From positions 248,001 to 312,000 of the forward strand of contig NZ_JBHSKT010000002.1 of assembly GCF_042657365.1 (NCBI RefSeq): a stretch of DNA of 64,000 nt, given 5' to 3'. A program made the position numbers and the translations under genes. The stretch comes from Adhaeribacter_A terreus. Its GTDB lineage: Bacteria > Bacteroidota > Bacteroidia > Cytophagales > Hymenobacteraceae. Position 1 is the stretch's first letter, and each line of letters starts with the position of its first letter. Below the pieces are notes generated by a model. The model saw nothing but the letters and a program-made list of their open reading frames with translations. It made no database searches and was not told the DNA's origin. Below are positions 15,929-24,252 of the stretch, piece after piece.

Positions 15929-18900
15929 ATGAAAAAAGAACCTACTACCAAACCAACCGGCCTACAGATCAGGCGCTTTTTCACCACTTCTGCCAAACCA
16001 AATCCGCTGGAACATTTCAAATTCACAACCCGCACTTCCGCCATTAAAAACCCGAATGGCGAAACGGTTTTTGAAATGAACAACGTAGAAGTTCCGGAAA
16101 CCTGGTCGCAGATCGCGACGGATATTCTGGCGCAGAAATACTTCCGGAAAACCGGCGTACCGCAACCCGATGGCACTTTGGGCTCCGAAACTTCCGTGAA
16201 ACAAGTGGTGCGCCGGCTGGCTTCCTGCTGGCAAAGTTGGGGGCAGCGCTACGGCTATTTTGCTTCGGAAGAAACAGCCCAAACCTTTTACGACGAAGTG
16301 GTTTTCATGCTGCTTGGCCAGTACGCCGCACCGAATTCGCCGCAATGGTTCAACACCGGTTTGCACCACAGCTACGGCATAAAAGGCGAAAGTCAGGGGC
16401 ATTTTTACGTCGATCCGGAAACCGGAAAACTTAGAGAATCGGAGTCGGCATATGAACGGCCGCAGCCGCACGCTTGCTTTATTTTATCGGTGAAAGACGA
16501 CCTGGTGAACGAAGGCGGCATCATGGATCTGTTTGTGCGCGAAGCCCGCATTTTCAAGTACGGTTCTGGCGTGGGCACCAATTATTCCTCTATTCGCGGC
16601 GCCAACGAAAAACTTTCCGGTGGCGGCCAGTCTTCCGGTTTAATGTCGTTCCTGAAAGTAGGCGACCGGGCAGCCGGCGCGATCAAATCCGGCGGCACCA
16701 CGCGGAGGGCCGCTAAAATGGTAAGCCTCGATCTGGACCATCCGGAAATTGAAGAGTTCATAAACTGGAAAGTGGAGGAGGAGAAAAAAGTTGCCGCTTT
16801 AATAGCCGCTGGTTACGCCTCCGATTATGAAGGCGAAGCCTACCGCACCGTTTCCGGCCAGAATTCGAACAACTCCGTGCGCGTGCGCGATAGTTTTTTC
16901 GCTGCTTTAGATACCGATTCCGACTGGGAACTGAAAGCCCGCACCGACGGCAGTATCGTAAAAAAAGTGCCCGCCCGTAAACTCTGGAACCAAATTAACG
17001 AAGCTGCCTGGCATTGCGCTGATCCCGGTTTGCAGTTCGACACCACCATCAACGACTGGCACACCTGCCCCGAAGGCGGCCGCATAAAAGGCTCCAATCC
17101 CTGCTCCGAATACATGTTTTTGGACGATACGGCCTGCAATTTAGCCTCGCTGAACCTGCTGAAATTCTACAATTCTGAAACCGGAATTTTCGAAACCGAA
17201 GCCTTTAAACACGCTTGTCGCTTGTGGACCATCGTGCTGGAAATTTCGGTTTTAATGGCGCAATTCCCGGCCAAGGAAGTCGCGCAACTTTCTTACGATT
17301 ACCGCACCATTGGCCTCGGTTACGCCAATTTAGGCGCCATGCTCATGGTTTCTGGCTTGCCTTATGATTCCCAAAAATCGCGGAAAATTGCCGCTGGCAT
17401 CACCGCCATTATGACCGGCACAGCCTACAAAACTTCCGCGGAAATGGCTTCGGTTTTAGGCCCGTTTGCGAAGTTTGAAACGAATAAAAACGCAATGTTG
17501 CGGGTTATCAAAAACCACCGGGCAGCGGCTTACGAAGATCAGGAATTTGACAAGCTTTCCATAAAACCGCAGAAAATTAATGCAGAAATTTGTCCGGATT
17601 ATTTACTGAAAGCTGCCCAAAAAAGCTGGGACGAAGCGTTGGAACTCGGCGAGAAATACGGCTACAGAAATGCCCAGGCCACGGTTATTGCGCCCACTGG
17701 CACCATCGGTTTATTAATGGACTGCGACACCACCGGCGTAGAACCTGATTTTGCCTTGGTAAAATTCAAGAAACTTTCCGGCGGCGGTTATTTCAAAATT
17801 ATAAACCAGGCCGTTCCCGCCGCGCTGCAAAAATTAGGGTATTCCGAAGGGCAAATTGAAGCGATTGTAACCTACGCCAAAGGCAGCGGCACCCTGAAAA
17901 ATGCGCCCCACTTAAACCACCAGTTCCTGCAGGAAAAAGGCCTAACCGAAGCTGAAATCCAGCAGATTGAAAATGCCTTAACTACAGCCTTCGATATCCG
18001 GTTTGCATTCACGAAATTCGTTTTAGGCGAAGCAGTTTTTGAGCGGTTAGGCATAGCGTTTTCCGAGTTTCAGAAGCCCGATTTCGACTTGCTAAATTAC
18101 TGGAAATTAACGCCGAAACAGGTAAACGAAGCCAACGCATTTGTAGCCGGCACCATGACCGTGGAAGGCGCGCCTTTCCTGAAGCCGGAACATTACGCCG
18201 TGTTCGATTGCGCCAACCGCTGCGGCGAAACCGGCACCCGCTACATCAAACCGCTGGGCCATTTGCAGATGATGGCTGCCGTACAACCCTTCATTTCCGG
18301 AGCCATTTCAAAGACCATAAACCTGCCTCACGAAACCACGGTAGAAGAAGTTGCCGACTGTAATCTTCAGGCCTGGAAATTGGGCTTAAAAGCCTGCGCT
18401 TTGTATCGCGATGGCAGTAAACTTTCGCAGCCGCTCATGCAGCAGAAAAAGGAAAATGAGAGCGAAAAATCAGAAGAAAACGCTATGGTTTTTGCCTCCG
18501 AAACTGCCGCGCCCGATGCCCCGAAAATGCTGACTGAAGACCAGGTTCTGGAGGCCGCCATGGCCATCATTTCCGAATCGAAAGATACGAAATTTAAGCG
18601 GGCCTTAAGTGAGATCGTAAAACGCAAACGCCTGCCCGACAAACGCAACGGTTTCACCCAGAAAGCCAAAATCGACGGCCATGCCATTTATGTTCGCACC
18701 GGCGAATACCAAGACGGTACGCTCGGCGAAATTTTCATCGATATGTACAAAGAAGGCGTGTCGTTCCGGAGTTTGCTTAACTGTTTTGCCATTTCCGTTT
18801 CATTGGGTTTGCAGTACGGCGTGCCGTTAGAGGAATACGTGAGCCGCTTCACCTTCACCCGTTTCGAGCCCGCCGGCCGCGTAGAGCATCCCAACATCAA

Positions 18901-19243
18901 GCAAGCCACCTCCATTTTCGATTACATTTTCCGCTTGTTAGCTTTTGAATATTTGGAACGCAAAGATCTGGTGCATGTGCTGCCGGAAGATTTGCCCGAA
19001 GAATCCCCGCAGCAAACCGTTGAAAAAGTAATGTCGGAAAATGCTGTTAACGTAACTCCCGGCGCAAACGGAACGTCGGTAATTCTGGAGCAAAAGCAGA
19101 GCTTCATTTTTGAGCAAACCCAACAGGTTTTAGCCAGCATGATGGGAGATGCGCCGGCTTGTCCAACTTGTGGGCATATTACTATCCGTTCCGGAACTTG
19201 CTATAAATGTTTGAATTGCGGAAGTAGTTTGGGGTGTAGTTAG
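15929..19243 (+). CDS. nrdJ: Adenosylcobalamin-dependent (class II) ribonucleotide reductase
   Basis: The 1104-residue enzyme reduces ribonucleotides to deoxyribonucleotides with a B12 radical and works with or without oxygen. Active-site markers are N-P-C-S-E-Y (near 391-396), C-N-L-A-S-L-N-L and A-P-T-G-T-I-G-L-L. The C-terminus ends in a Cys-rich tail (C-P-T-C-G ... C-Y-K-C-L-N-C-G) that binds zinc and recycles the disulfide. No ATP-cone precedes the catalytic part. Residues about 825-870 are a low-complexity linker (KENESEKSEENAM) containing one short asymmetric element (18476-18506, reading NAMVFASET in frame). An oxygen-independent reductase suits a facultative denitrifier. Confidence 0.95.
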   Translation: MKKEPTTKPTGLQIRRFFTTSAKPNPLEHFKFTTRTSAIKNPNGETVFEMNNVEVPETWSQIATDILAQKYFRKTGVPQPDGTLGSETSVKQVVRRLASCWQSWGQRYGYFASEETAQTFYDEVVFMLLGQYAAPNSPQWFNTGLHHSYGIKGESQGHFYVDPETGKLRESESAYERPQPHACFILSVKDDLVNEGGIMDLFVREARIFKYGSGVGTNYSSIRGANEKLSGGGQSSGLMSFLKVGDRAAGAIKSGGTTRRAAKMVSLDLDHPEIEEFINWKVEEEKKVAALIAAGYASDYEGEAYRTVSGQNSNNSVRVRDSFFAALDTDSDWELKARTDGSIVKKVPARKLWNQINEAAWHCADPGLQFDTTINDWHTCPEGGRIKGSNPCSEYMFLDDTACNLASLNLLKFYNSETGIFETEAFKHACRLWTIVLEISVLMAQFPAKEVAQLSYDYRTIGLGYANLGAMLMVSGLPYDSQKSRKIAAGITAIMTGTAYKTSAEMASVLGPFAKFETNKNAMLRVIKNHRAAAYEDQEFDKLSIKPQKINAEICPDYLLKAAQKSWDEALELGEKYGYRNAQATVIAPTGTIGLLMDCDTTGVEPDFALVKFKKLSGGGYFKIINQAVPAALQKLGYSEGQIEAIVTYAKGSGTLKNAPHLNHQFLQEKGLTEAEIQQIENALTTAFDIRFAFTKFVLGEAVFERLGIAFSEFQKPDFDLLNYWKLTPKQVNEANAFVAGTMTVEGAPFLKPEHYAVFDCANRCGETGTRYIKPLGHLQMMAAVQPFISGAISKTINLPHETTVEEVADCNLQAWKLGLKACALYRDGSKLSQPLMQQKKENESEKSEENAMVFASETAAPDAPKMLTEDQVLEAAMAIISESKDTKFKRALSEIVKRKRLPDKRNGFTQKAKIDGHAIYVRTGEYQDGTLGEIFIDMYKEGVSFRSLLNCFAISVSLGLQYGVPLEEYVSRFTFTRFEPAGRVEHPNIKQATSIFDYIFRLLAFEYLERKDLVHVLPEDLPEESPQQTVEKVMSENAVNVTPGANGTSVILEQKQSFIFEQTQQVLASMMGDAPACPTCGHITIRSGTCYKCLNCGSSLGCS
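18476..18506 (+). repeat. Short asymmetric element inside nrdJ linker
   Basis: AAAACGCTATGGTTTTT, GCCTCC, GAAACTG, near-identical to intergenic copies. It encodes NAMVFASET. Confidence 0.8.
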
Positions 19244-19260
19244 AAAGTTAGATTAGAAGC

Positions 19261-19308
19261 AAAAAAGGATAGTGCAGGGTTAAAACCCTGCGCTATCCTT
19301 TTTTTTAT
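19261..19308. terminator. Bidirectional terminator after nrdJ
   Basis: AAAAAAGGATAG-TGCAGGG / CCCTGCG-CTATCCTTTTTT forms a strong hairpin with A and T runs. Hairpins with the same GCAGGGTTTAAACCCTGC heart lie at 29704-29749 and 43070-43108, so the terminator itself behaves as a dispersed repeat. Confidence 0.8.
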
Positions 19309-19311
19309 TGT

Positions 19312-19444
19312 CATCCTGAGCGTGAGCGAAGGACCATGTCGGCTGGATGCACTAATATTAGCTATGAAAAGCAGAGAAAATTATCCAGTAGTTAACACTT
19401 CTGAAGCCCGCTAACGAGGTCCTTCGCTATCGTTCAGGATGACA
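19312..19444. repeat. GTCATCC foldback at the 3' end of the membrane protein gene
   Basis: TGTCATCCTGAGCGTGAGCGAAGGACC pairs with GGTCCTTCGCTATCGTTCAGGATGACA. Its inner end supplies the last codons (L-S-S-stop) of the gene at 19434-20726. Confidence 0.8.
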
Positions 19445-20726
19445 GCTGTGTAGTTAGCTTTTTCTGGAAAGAAATATTTAAAAAAAGCATCAGCAACCCA
19501 GCCGGCAACCCCACACTCAATCCAAACATCCACCAATCATAATGCGGGATCATACCCAACTTCGCCCAGTAAAAAATACCCTGCAAAAACAGCAAACCTT
19601 CGGTTAAGAGAAAAGCCAGCAAAAACGCCACAAGTCCAATCTTTGCCATCCGGTTTCTCAACGATATCCAACCCAATTGCAGGAACCAGCCAAACAGAAA
19701 CAAACTCACAAACCCGATCAGCACCAAATGCAGATATCCGATAATAAAGTGCCGCAGTTTGTAAGTGAGGTCCGCAAAGTAAGGAAAAGCAGAAACGGCC
19801 TGCATTAGAATTTTCAAACTAAAAGCGGTGAAAGCCAGCAGCATTAAAGCGCGACTCCAACTGTTTAATTTTCTGAAAAGTTGCGGCCAAAACGATAGGG
19901 AAATTCGAGTAAAAAGTACTAAAGCAATAACCTGCATCAACGCGGAAATTCCGGCTATTATATATATCCAGGCATCGGGTTTAATCCAGAGTACGGATAG
20001 GAGGTAAGCTGGCAAACAAGCCCTGAAAATCAGTTTGAAAAAAACGGTAGCTTTTTGGCGGTTAAAAGTGATCTGGTAATGTTCTAAAAGCCAGAAAAAT
20101 AAACCCAGTGCCGCGAAGGTAAACCAACCGTTGTACTGAAAATGAAGGTAAAAATAAATAGCGTTGTAATAGAGCTCAGTAAAGCTATTTCCGGTAGCCA
20201 TAATTGGACCCATCACCCACGGACCTAAACTGGAAAGCGCTAGAAAAAACAGCGATGCTTTAATGAATCTGAAAGAAAGTTTATGTTGCGTTTTTACCAG
20301 TTCTGAGCTTTTACAATCTTTCAGAAAACGGTAAATAAAGGCGTAACTGAAAAGAATGTGCAGCGTGGAAAAAGTGATGGAGAATAGCGCGTAGCCTTGT
20401 ATCGGGAAGCTGATGAGCATTCCTAAAACCGAAGTTTGCGCCAGCCAGAAAAGCCAGGAGTAGATCTTTTTTCGGGCATGGTTTTCCGGTAAATAGGTTG
20501 GTAAAAATGCAAGGTAAAAAGCCGAAAAAAGCCAGCCTAATAAGGCTACGTGGCTGTGCGCGTGCAAGAAATTTTTGAAGTTAATGCCTTCAGTAGGTTG
20601 TACGAATTGCCAGCGCAGAAACAAACCTAGCAAGGCCACCACCAACAAATTCAGAAAAGCAATTTTAAGCCAGGTAGGTTTCAAGGTATTTCCTTTTGTA
20701 GATACGTAATATATTACGTCTCCCAC
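19434..20726 (-). CDS. Multi-pass membrane protein, heme-copper-oxidase-like, second copy type
   Basis: The 430-residue protein has about 12 hydrophobic helices and looks like a distant relative of the protein at 10993-12339. Helix histidines are visible in H-A-H-S-H-V-A-L-L-G-W (about 50-60), H-F-Q-Y-N-G-W (about 194-200) and R-H-F-I-I-G-Y-L-H (about 317-325). The start is uncertain: the first 12 residues come from a GACGTAATATATTACGTC hairpin repeat, and a TTG at the L-K-P-T-W stretch could be the true start. The last codons come from another repeat. Gene order (thioredoxin-like, lipoprotein, this gene) and the nearby norB suggest an NO-related function, which is inference. Confidence 0.7.
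   Translation of the reverse strand: MGDVIYYVSTKGNTLKPTWLKIAFLNLLVVALLGLFLRWQFVQPTEGINFKNFLHAHSHVALLGWLFSAFYLAFLPTYLPENHARKKIYSWLFWLAQTSVLGMLISFPIQGYALFSITFSTLHILFSYAFIYRFLKDCKSSELVKTQHKLSFRFIKASLFFLALSSLGPWVMGPIMATGNSFTELYYNAIYFYLHFQYNGWFTFAALGLFFWLLEHYQITFNRQKATVFFKLIFRACLPAYLLSVLWIKPDAWIYIIAGISALMQVIALVLFTRISLSFWPQLFRKLNSWSRALMLLAFTAFSLKILMQAVSAFPYFADLTYKLRHFIIGYLHLVLIGFVSLFLFGWFLQLGWISLRNRMAKIGLVAFLLAFLLTEGLLFLQGIFYWAKLGMIPHYDWWMFGLSVGLPAGLLMLFLNISFQKKLTTQLSS
20699..20725. repeat. GACGTAATATATTACGTC hairpin at gene start
   Basis: This perfect palindrome recurs at 20861-20889 (GGGAGACGTAATATATTAC-GTCTCTAC), 135 bp upstream. A relative, GTAGAGACGCAATACTTTG-CGTCTCT, serves as terminator at 45205-45239. 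The first copy lies over the annotated start of the membrane protein. Confidence 0.75.
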
Positions 20727-20893
20727 GATATTGCGTCATTTTCCGGTTAACATTTATTGCATTTCGTACCCTAATACAACGCCTCTTATTATGTTTTCCA
20801 AACTTTCGAATTTCGCCTTTTCATAGCAAATCCGGATGTAAAATTAGCTGCGGTGACCAGAAGGGAGACGTAATATATTACGTCTCTACAGGG

Positions 20894-21340
20894 TTATTCA
20901 AAAAATGTCTGGTAAATGTTTAACCTGTCTTTCAGGCGTAATTGTGCGGCGGTAGAAGCTTCGATGTTACTTCCCTGCAAAATTTTTACGTCTTTCATAA
21001 TGGGCGTCAGGAAGGTGTGGAGTTCGTCGTGGACAGGGCCGGTCATGGTGCATTGGCGGAAAAGGGTGTTCAGTTCGCCGTTCAGGGTTTTGCCTAATTC
21101 CTGGAATGCCACAATATCGCCGGCGTTTTTGCCGGTATCAAAGGCATCCATGAGTTGCTGCATGTTTTCGATGCTGGCGGTGGTGGCTTCGTCGGCGCGC
21201 CATTTCTGGTTGTTTGGGTCCAGTTTTAGGTCGGGTGCGATGGCGGTTTCCTGAATTTCGGTGGTTGGAATGCGGTCGGCTTCGTTGGTACAGGAATAGA
21301 TGGAACCTACGAGCAAGAGTAAAATGAAAAGCTGTTTCAT
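20894..21340 (-). CDS. Small lipoprotein of unknown function
   Basis: The 148-residue protein has a lipoprotein signal peptide (lipobox G-S-I-Y-S-C, Cys17). The mature part is helical, with Q-C-T-M-T-G-P-V-H-D-E-L-H-T-F near 107-121. The single Cys/Met/His mix could bind a metal or heme, but no CxxCH is present. It should sit in the periplasm or on the outer membrane. It follows the thioredoxin-like gene by 19 bp and precedes the oxidase-like membrane protein, so it probably belongs to the same unit. Confidence 0.8.
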   Translation of the reverse strand: MKQLFILLLLVGSIYSCTNEADRIPTTEIQETAIAPDLKLDPNNQKWRADEATTASIENMQQLMDAFDTGKNAGDIVAFQELGKTLNGELNTLFRQCTMTGPVHDELHTFLTPIMKDVKILQGSNIEASTAAQLRLKDRLNIYQTFFE

Positions 21341-21359
21341 GGCTTTGGGTTTTAGCTTT

Positions 21360-21989
21360 TTAAACCAAGGAATTCCGATTAATGGCTGTTTTTATCAGGT
21401 GTAAAAGGTCGTGCTGCAAACTTGCGCTGTTGTCTTTGGCGTACCACACGGCCAGCTGTTTGTGCAGTTGTTCTTTGGTTGCGTAAGGGTTTTCGGCCTT
21501 GAATTCCTTTACTTTCTGCTGAATTTCTGTTGGCCGCGGCCCCCAGGTAAAAAGCGTTTCGTCGGTTTCGGCGTTCATGCAAATTAGTTTCGGGATGGCG
21601 CGGCCGCCGTTGGTCAGGTACAGATCCATGAATTCCGGATTTTCGTCGCGCAGCAAAATAGTGAGTTCAATATTAGGAGCTGCAGCGGCAATTTCGGCGA
21701 TGGCCGGTACCAGTTGGGCGCCGTCGCCGCACCAGCTTTCGGTTAATAATAGCCAGCTCCATTTTTCCGGAATTTGATGCAGCGTTTCCTGAAGTTCGGG
21801 CAAGAGTTTAAACATCTTATGGACCCGCTTGGAACGCTGCGCATTTAATTTGGTGAAAGCAATTTTTTCTTCGGTTTGCTCCGAACCGGTAGTTTGTCCG
21901 GCCGCAACCAGCGCTTCTATCAGTACCGAATATAAATTGTAAGTCAGTGGGTTAACCAGCGTTGGGCTTAATTCGAAGGCAGTTTCCAT
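21360..21989 (-). CDS. Thioredoxin-fold family protein (single-cysteine active site)
   Basis: The 209-residue protein has a helical N-terminus of about 70 residues followed by a thioredoxin fold. The active-site position reads S-W-C-G-D-G, so the second Cys of CxxC is missing. The conserved cis-proline region is A-I-P-K-L. It has no signal peptide. This corresponds to the Bacteroidota 'thioredoxin family protein' group with a lone Cys, perhaps a reductase or bacilliredoxin-like protein. It is the first gene of a three-gene minus unit. A TGA-N6-TCA site lies upstream (22038-22049). Confidence 0.82.
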   Translation of the reverse strand: METAFELSPTLVNPLTYNLYSVLIEALVAAGQTTGSEQTEEKIAFTKLNAQRSKRVHKMFKLLPELQETLHQIPEKWSWLLLTESWCGDGAQLVPAIAEIAAAAPNIELTILLRDENPEFMDLYLTNGGRAIPKLICMNAETDETLFTWGPRPTEIQQKVKEFKAENPYATKEQLHKQLAVWYAKDNSASLQHDLLHLIKTAINRNSLV

Positions 21990-22006
21990 GGGTTTATTTT
22001 TTTCTA

Positions 22007-22049
22007 CAAGTTTAACCCAAACTCAGCCGAATAAGAATGATCCAGGTCA
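22007..22049 (-). promoter_or_regulatory. Crp/Fnr-type site and -7 box of the thioredoxin-like unit
   Basis: TGATCCAGGTCA (22038-22049) is centred 29.5 bp upstream of a -7-like box TAAACTTG (22007-22014, minus strand), one mismatch from TAnnTTTG. The leader would be only about 13 nt. Confidence 0.5.
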
Positions 22050-22110
22050 GGAAAAAAGATGCTTTTATAGCTCCTTTTGAAACTACATGAAGCTATTAGT
22101 GGCAGAGGAT

Positions 22111-22292
22111 TTTTGTCCCCTTTGGAGGGGGGAGGGGGAGGACCACATTATTGCGTCATCCCGACGACAGGTGGGATCTCTTCAAGATAGTACTATCTTC
22201 TATTCTGGCTTTCTACCTTCCTCGGGAGATTTCTCCTTGCGTCGAAATGACAATGCGTGAAATCCTCCCCCAACCCCTCCAAAGAGGGACTT
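22111..22292. repeat. C/G-rich foldback with a nested GTCATCC element
   Basis: The outer arms GTCCCCTTTGGAGGGG-GGAGGGGGAGGA and TCCTCCCCCAACCCCTCC-AAAGAGGGAC enclose a second foldback, GCGTCATCCCGACGACAGG...CCTCGGGAG...GCGTCGAAATGAC. One element inserted into the other is the simplest reading. Confidence 0.7.
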
Positions 22293-22301
22293 TTCGCATA
22301 A

Positions 22302-22366
22302 TGACCAAGGTCATTTTTCGGGCTGACTTGCATCATAGCTGAGGCGGGGAATCAGCTCTAATTTCG
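22302..22366 (+). promoter_or_regulatory. Crp/Fnr-type site and -7 box of norC-norB
   Basis: TGACCAAGGTCA (22302-22313) is a perfect palindrome. Its centre is 51.5 bp upstream of TAATTTCG (22359-22366), one mismatch from the -7 consensus. This is the same geometry as at ric, nos and uspA. The leader to the cytochrome ATG is about 45 nt. Confidence 0.65.
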
Positions 22367-22417
22367 GGTCGATGAAATGCCGGGTTTTCCGGTCATTTTC
22401 CCTAACGTTTTCTGCTT

Positions 22418-22849
22418 ATGCCCGAACGCAATTTTCCCCGCCACCGCCTTATTTATACCGTGCTGATTATCGTGTTCGCTGTGTTTTCGGGCTTTGTTTA
22501 TACGCAGGCTGTGCCGGAAACTAATGCGGTAAATCCGAAAGCGGTGCACGGAAAAACGCTTTGGCAACAACACAATTGCAGTTCCTGTCACCAGCTTTAT
22601 GGTTTGGGCGGTTACCTCGGTCCGGATCTCACCAACACGCTTTCCACCAAAGGAAAAGGAAAAAATTACGCCGCGGCCATCATGAAAAACGGTACGCAGG
22701 TTATGCCCAATTTCCACCTGAACGACACTGAAATTGAAGCGCTTTTGGCTTTCCTGGAACACGCCGATGAAAGCGGAAACAACCGCGTGCATAGTTACCA
22801 GATCGGGCTCGATGGCACTATAACTTCGGAAGGAGAAACGCAGAAATGA
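22418..22849 (+). CDS. norC: Membrane-anchored cytochrome c, NorC-like subunit of nitric oxide reductase
   Basis: In this 143-residue protein, one N-terminal helix (about 11-29) anchors a periplasmic monoheme domain. The heme site is C-S-S-C-H near 54-58, and the axial Met is probably in Q-V-M-P-N-F near 99. It delivers electrons to NorB. Its stop codon overlaps the norB start (ATGA at 22846-22849), the usual norC-norB arrangement. The leader carries a Crp/Fnr-type site. Confidence 0.88.
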   Translation: MPERNFPRHRLIYTVLIIVFAVFSGFVYTQAVPETNAVNPKAVHGKTLWQQHNCSSCHQLYGLGGYLGPDLTNTLSTKGKGKNYAAAIMKNGTQVMPNFHLNDTEIEALLAFLEHADESGNNRVHSYQIGLDGTITSEGETQK

Positions 22850-24252
22850 AACGCAATCCGGCCACATTTTTTATTGCAACTGCATTAGCGGTTTTACTGC
22901 TGGGCATGTTCTTTGGCATGCTCGCGGCGGCGCAATACGTGTTGCCCGGTTTGTGGCGCGAATCTTTACCGTTTACCAAGCTGCGGCCACTGCACGTTTC
23001 CATGGTGGTTTTTTGGTTGCTGCTCGGGGCTTCGGGTTGCGTGTATTACTTTCTAGGTGCCGAAAAACTGCTGAAACGCCGCACCAGAAAATGGATTCTA
23101 CTACATTTCGGTTTGGTTTGTTTTGTGGCTTTGGGCAGCGCCATTGCATATTTTACCGGTAATTTTGGCGGACGCGAATACTGGGAATTTCCGCCGTATT
23201 TAGCCGTTCCGCTGGTGCTGGCCTGGGTAGTTTTTCTGAGTATTTTCTGGCGGTCGGTTTACGGAAAGGTCCAGCGCTGGCCGGTATATTACTGGATGTG
23301 GCTCACCGGCATTTCGTTTTTCATTCTTTCCCTAGCCGAATCGTATTTGTGGCTGCTGCCTTATTTCGGCAACGATCTGGTGCGCGATATGGCCGTGCAG
23401 TGGAAAAGTTACGGCGCCATTGTAGGTTCCTGGAACCAGCTTATTTACGGCGCGGCCTTCTTTTTAATGGCCAAAATAAGCGGCGACAACAGCTTTGCTT
23501 TTTCCCGCAAAACCTTCTTTTTCTGGTTCCTGGGTTTAACGAATTTAATGTTTAACTGGGGGCACCACATTTACGCGCTGCCGGTTTCGCCGTTCATCAA
23601 ACACACGGCCTATTTAATAAGCATGACCGAGCTGCTCATCTTCGGCAAAATTCTCTGGGAATGGAAACGCAGCGTAAGTGAAATGCAGCAGTTTTTCTAC
23701 CAGATTCCCTACCGTTTTTTAGCCGCCGCCGATGTCTGGGTTTTTCTGAATTTGGGCGTAGCGATTCTCATGTCTATTCCGGCGCTGAACCTGCACACGC
23801 ACGGTACACATGTAACGGTAGCGCACGCCATGGGCACGACCATCGGTATCAATTCCATGATCCTGCTGGCGCTGGCTTTCTACATTTTTAGCCAGATTTT
23901 CGGGGCGCTTTCTGTTAAAAATTTAGCGAAAGTGAAGTTCGGATATTGGCTGAGCAACGGAAGTTTGCTGGTTTTCTGGCTGGCTTTAATGGGCGCAGGT
24001 TTAATGAATGCTTGGTTTCAATGGTACGAACCGGAACTCCCTCACGCACTTTTAATGCAGAAACTGATACCGTTTTTCGCGGTTTTCATCGTGGCCGGAA
24101 TTTTCCTTTTCCTCGGATTTGTTCTGGTCATTTTCCCGCTTTTACTGCAATTCATTTCCGGTAAAAAACCGCTTCCGGAACCCGAAGTTATTTCACCTTC
24201 AAACGAAATTGAACCTTTTAAAAATAAGGAATATGCAACCGAATACGCTTAA
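22846..24252 (+). CDS. norB: Nitric oxide reductase large subunit (cytochrome-c dependent type)
   Basis: The 468-residue protein has 12 membrane helices and reduces 2 NO to N2O in the cytoplasmic membrane. Heme and iron ligands are visible: H in L-R-P-L-H-V-S-M near 48, N-W-G-H-H-I-Y-A-L-P-V near 238, and H-T-H-G-T-H-V-T-V-A-H-A-M-G near 323-336. G-R-E-Y-W-E-F-P-P-Y near 109 is the NorB E-Y-x-E-F-P loop. The length suits short cNOR (qNOR would be about 760). Together with nosZ it gives NO to N2 respiration; no nirK or nirS is in the window. Confidence 0.93.
   Translation: MKRNPATFFIATALAVLLLGMFFGMLAAAQYVLPGLWRESLPFTKLRPLHVSMVVFWLLLGASGCVYYFLGAEKLLKRRTRKWILLHFGLVCFVALGSAIAYFTGNFGGREYWEFPPYLAVPLVLAWVVFLSIFWRSVYGKVQRWPVYYWMWLTGISFFILSLAESYLWLLPYFGNDLVRDMAVQWKSYGAIVGSWNQLIYGAAFFLMAKISGDNSFAFSRKTFFFWFLGLTNLMFNWGHHIYALPVSPFIKHTAYLISMTELLIFGKILWEWKRSVSEMQQFFYQIPYRFLAAADVWVFLNLGVAILMSIPALNLHTHGTHVTVAHAMGTTIGINSMILLALAFYIFSQIFGALSVKNLAKVKFGYWLSNGSLLVFWLALMGAGLMNAWFQWYEPELPHALLMQKLIPFFAVFIVAGIFLFLGFVLVIFPLLLQFISGKKPLPEPEVISPSNEIEPFKNKEYATEYA

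Noticed and set aside
24119..24232. Longer N-terminus for proline dehydrogenase
   Set aside because: It would overlap norB by over 130 bp and reads an unrelated Phe/Arg-rich peptide; ATG 24233 has a good upstream AAGGA.
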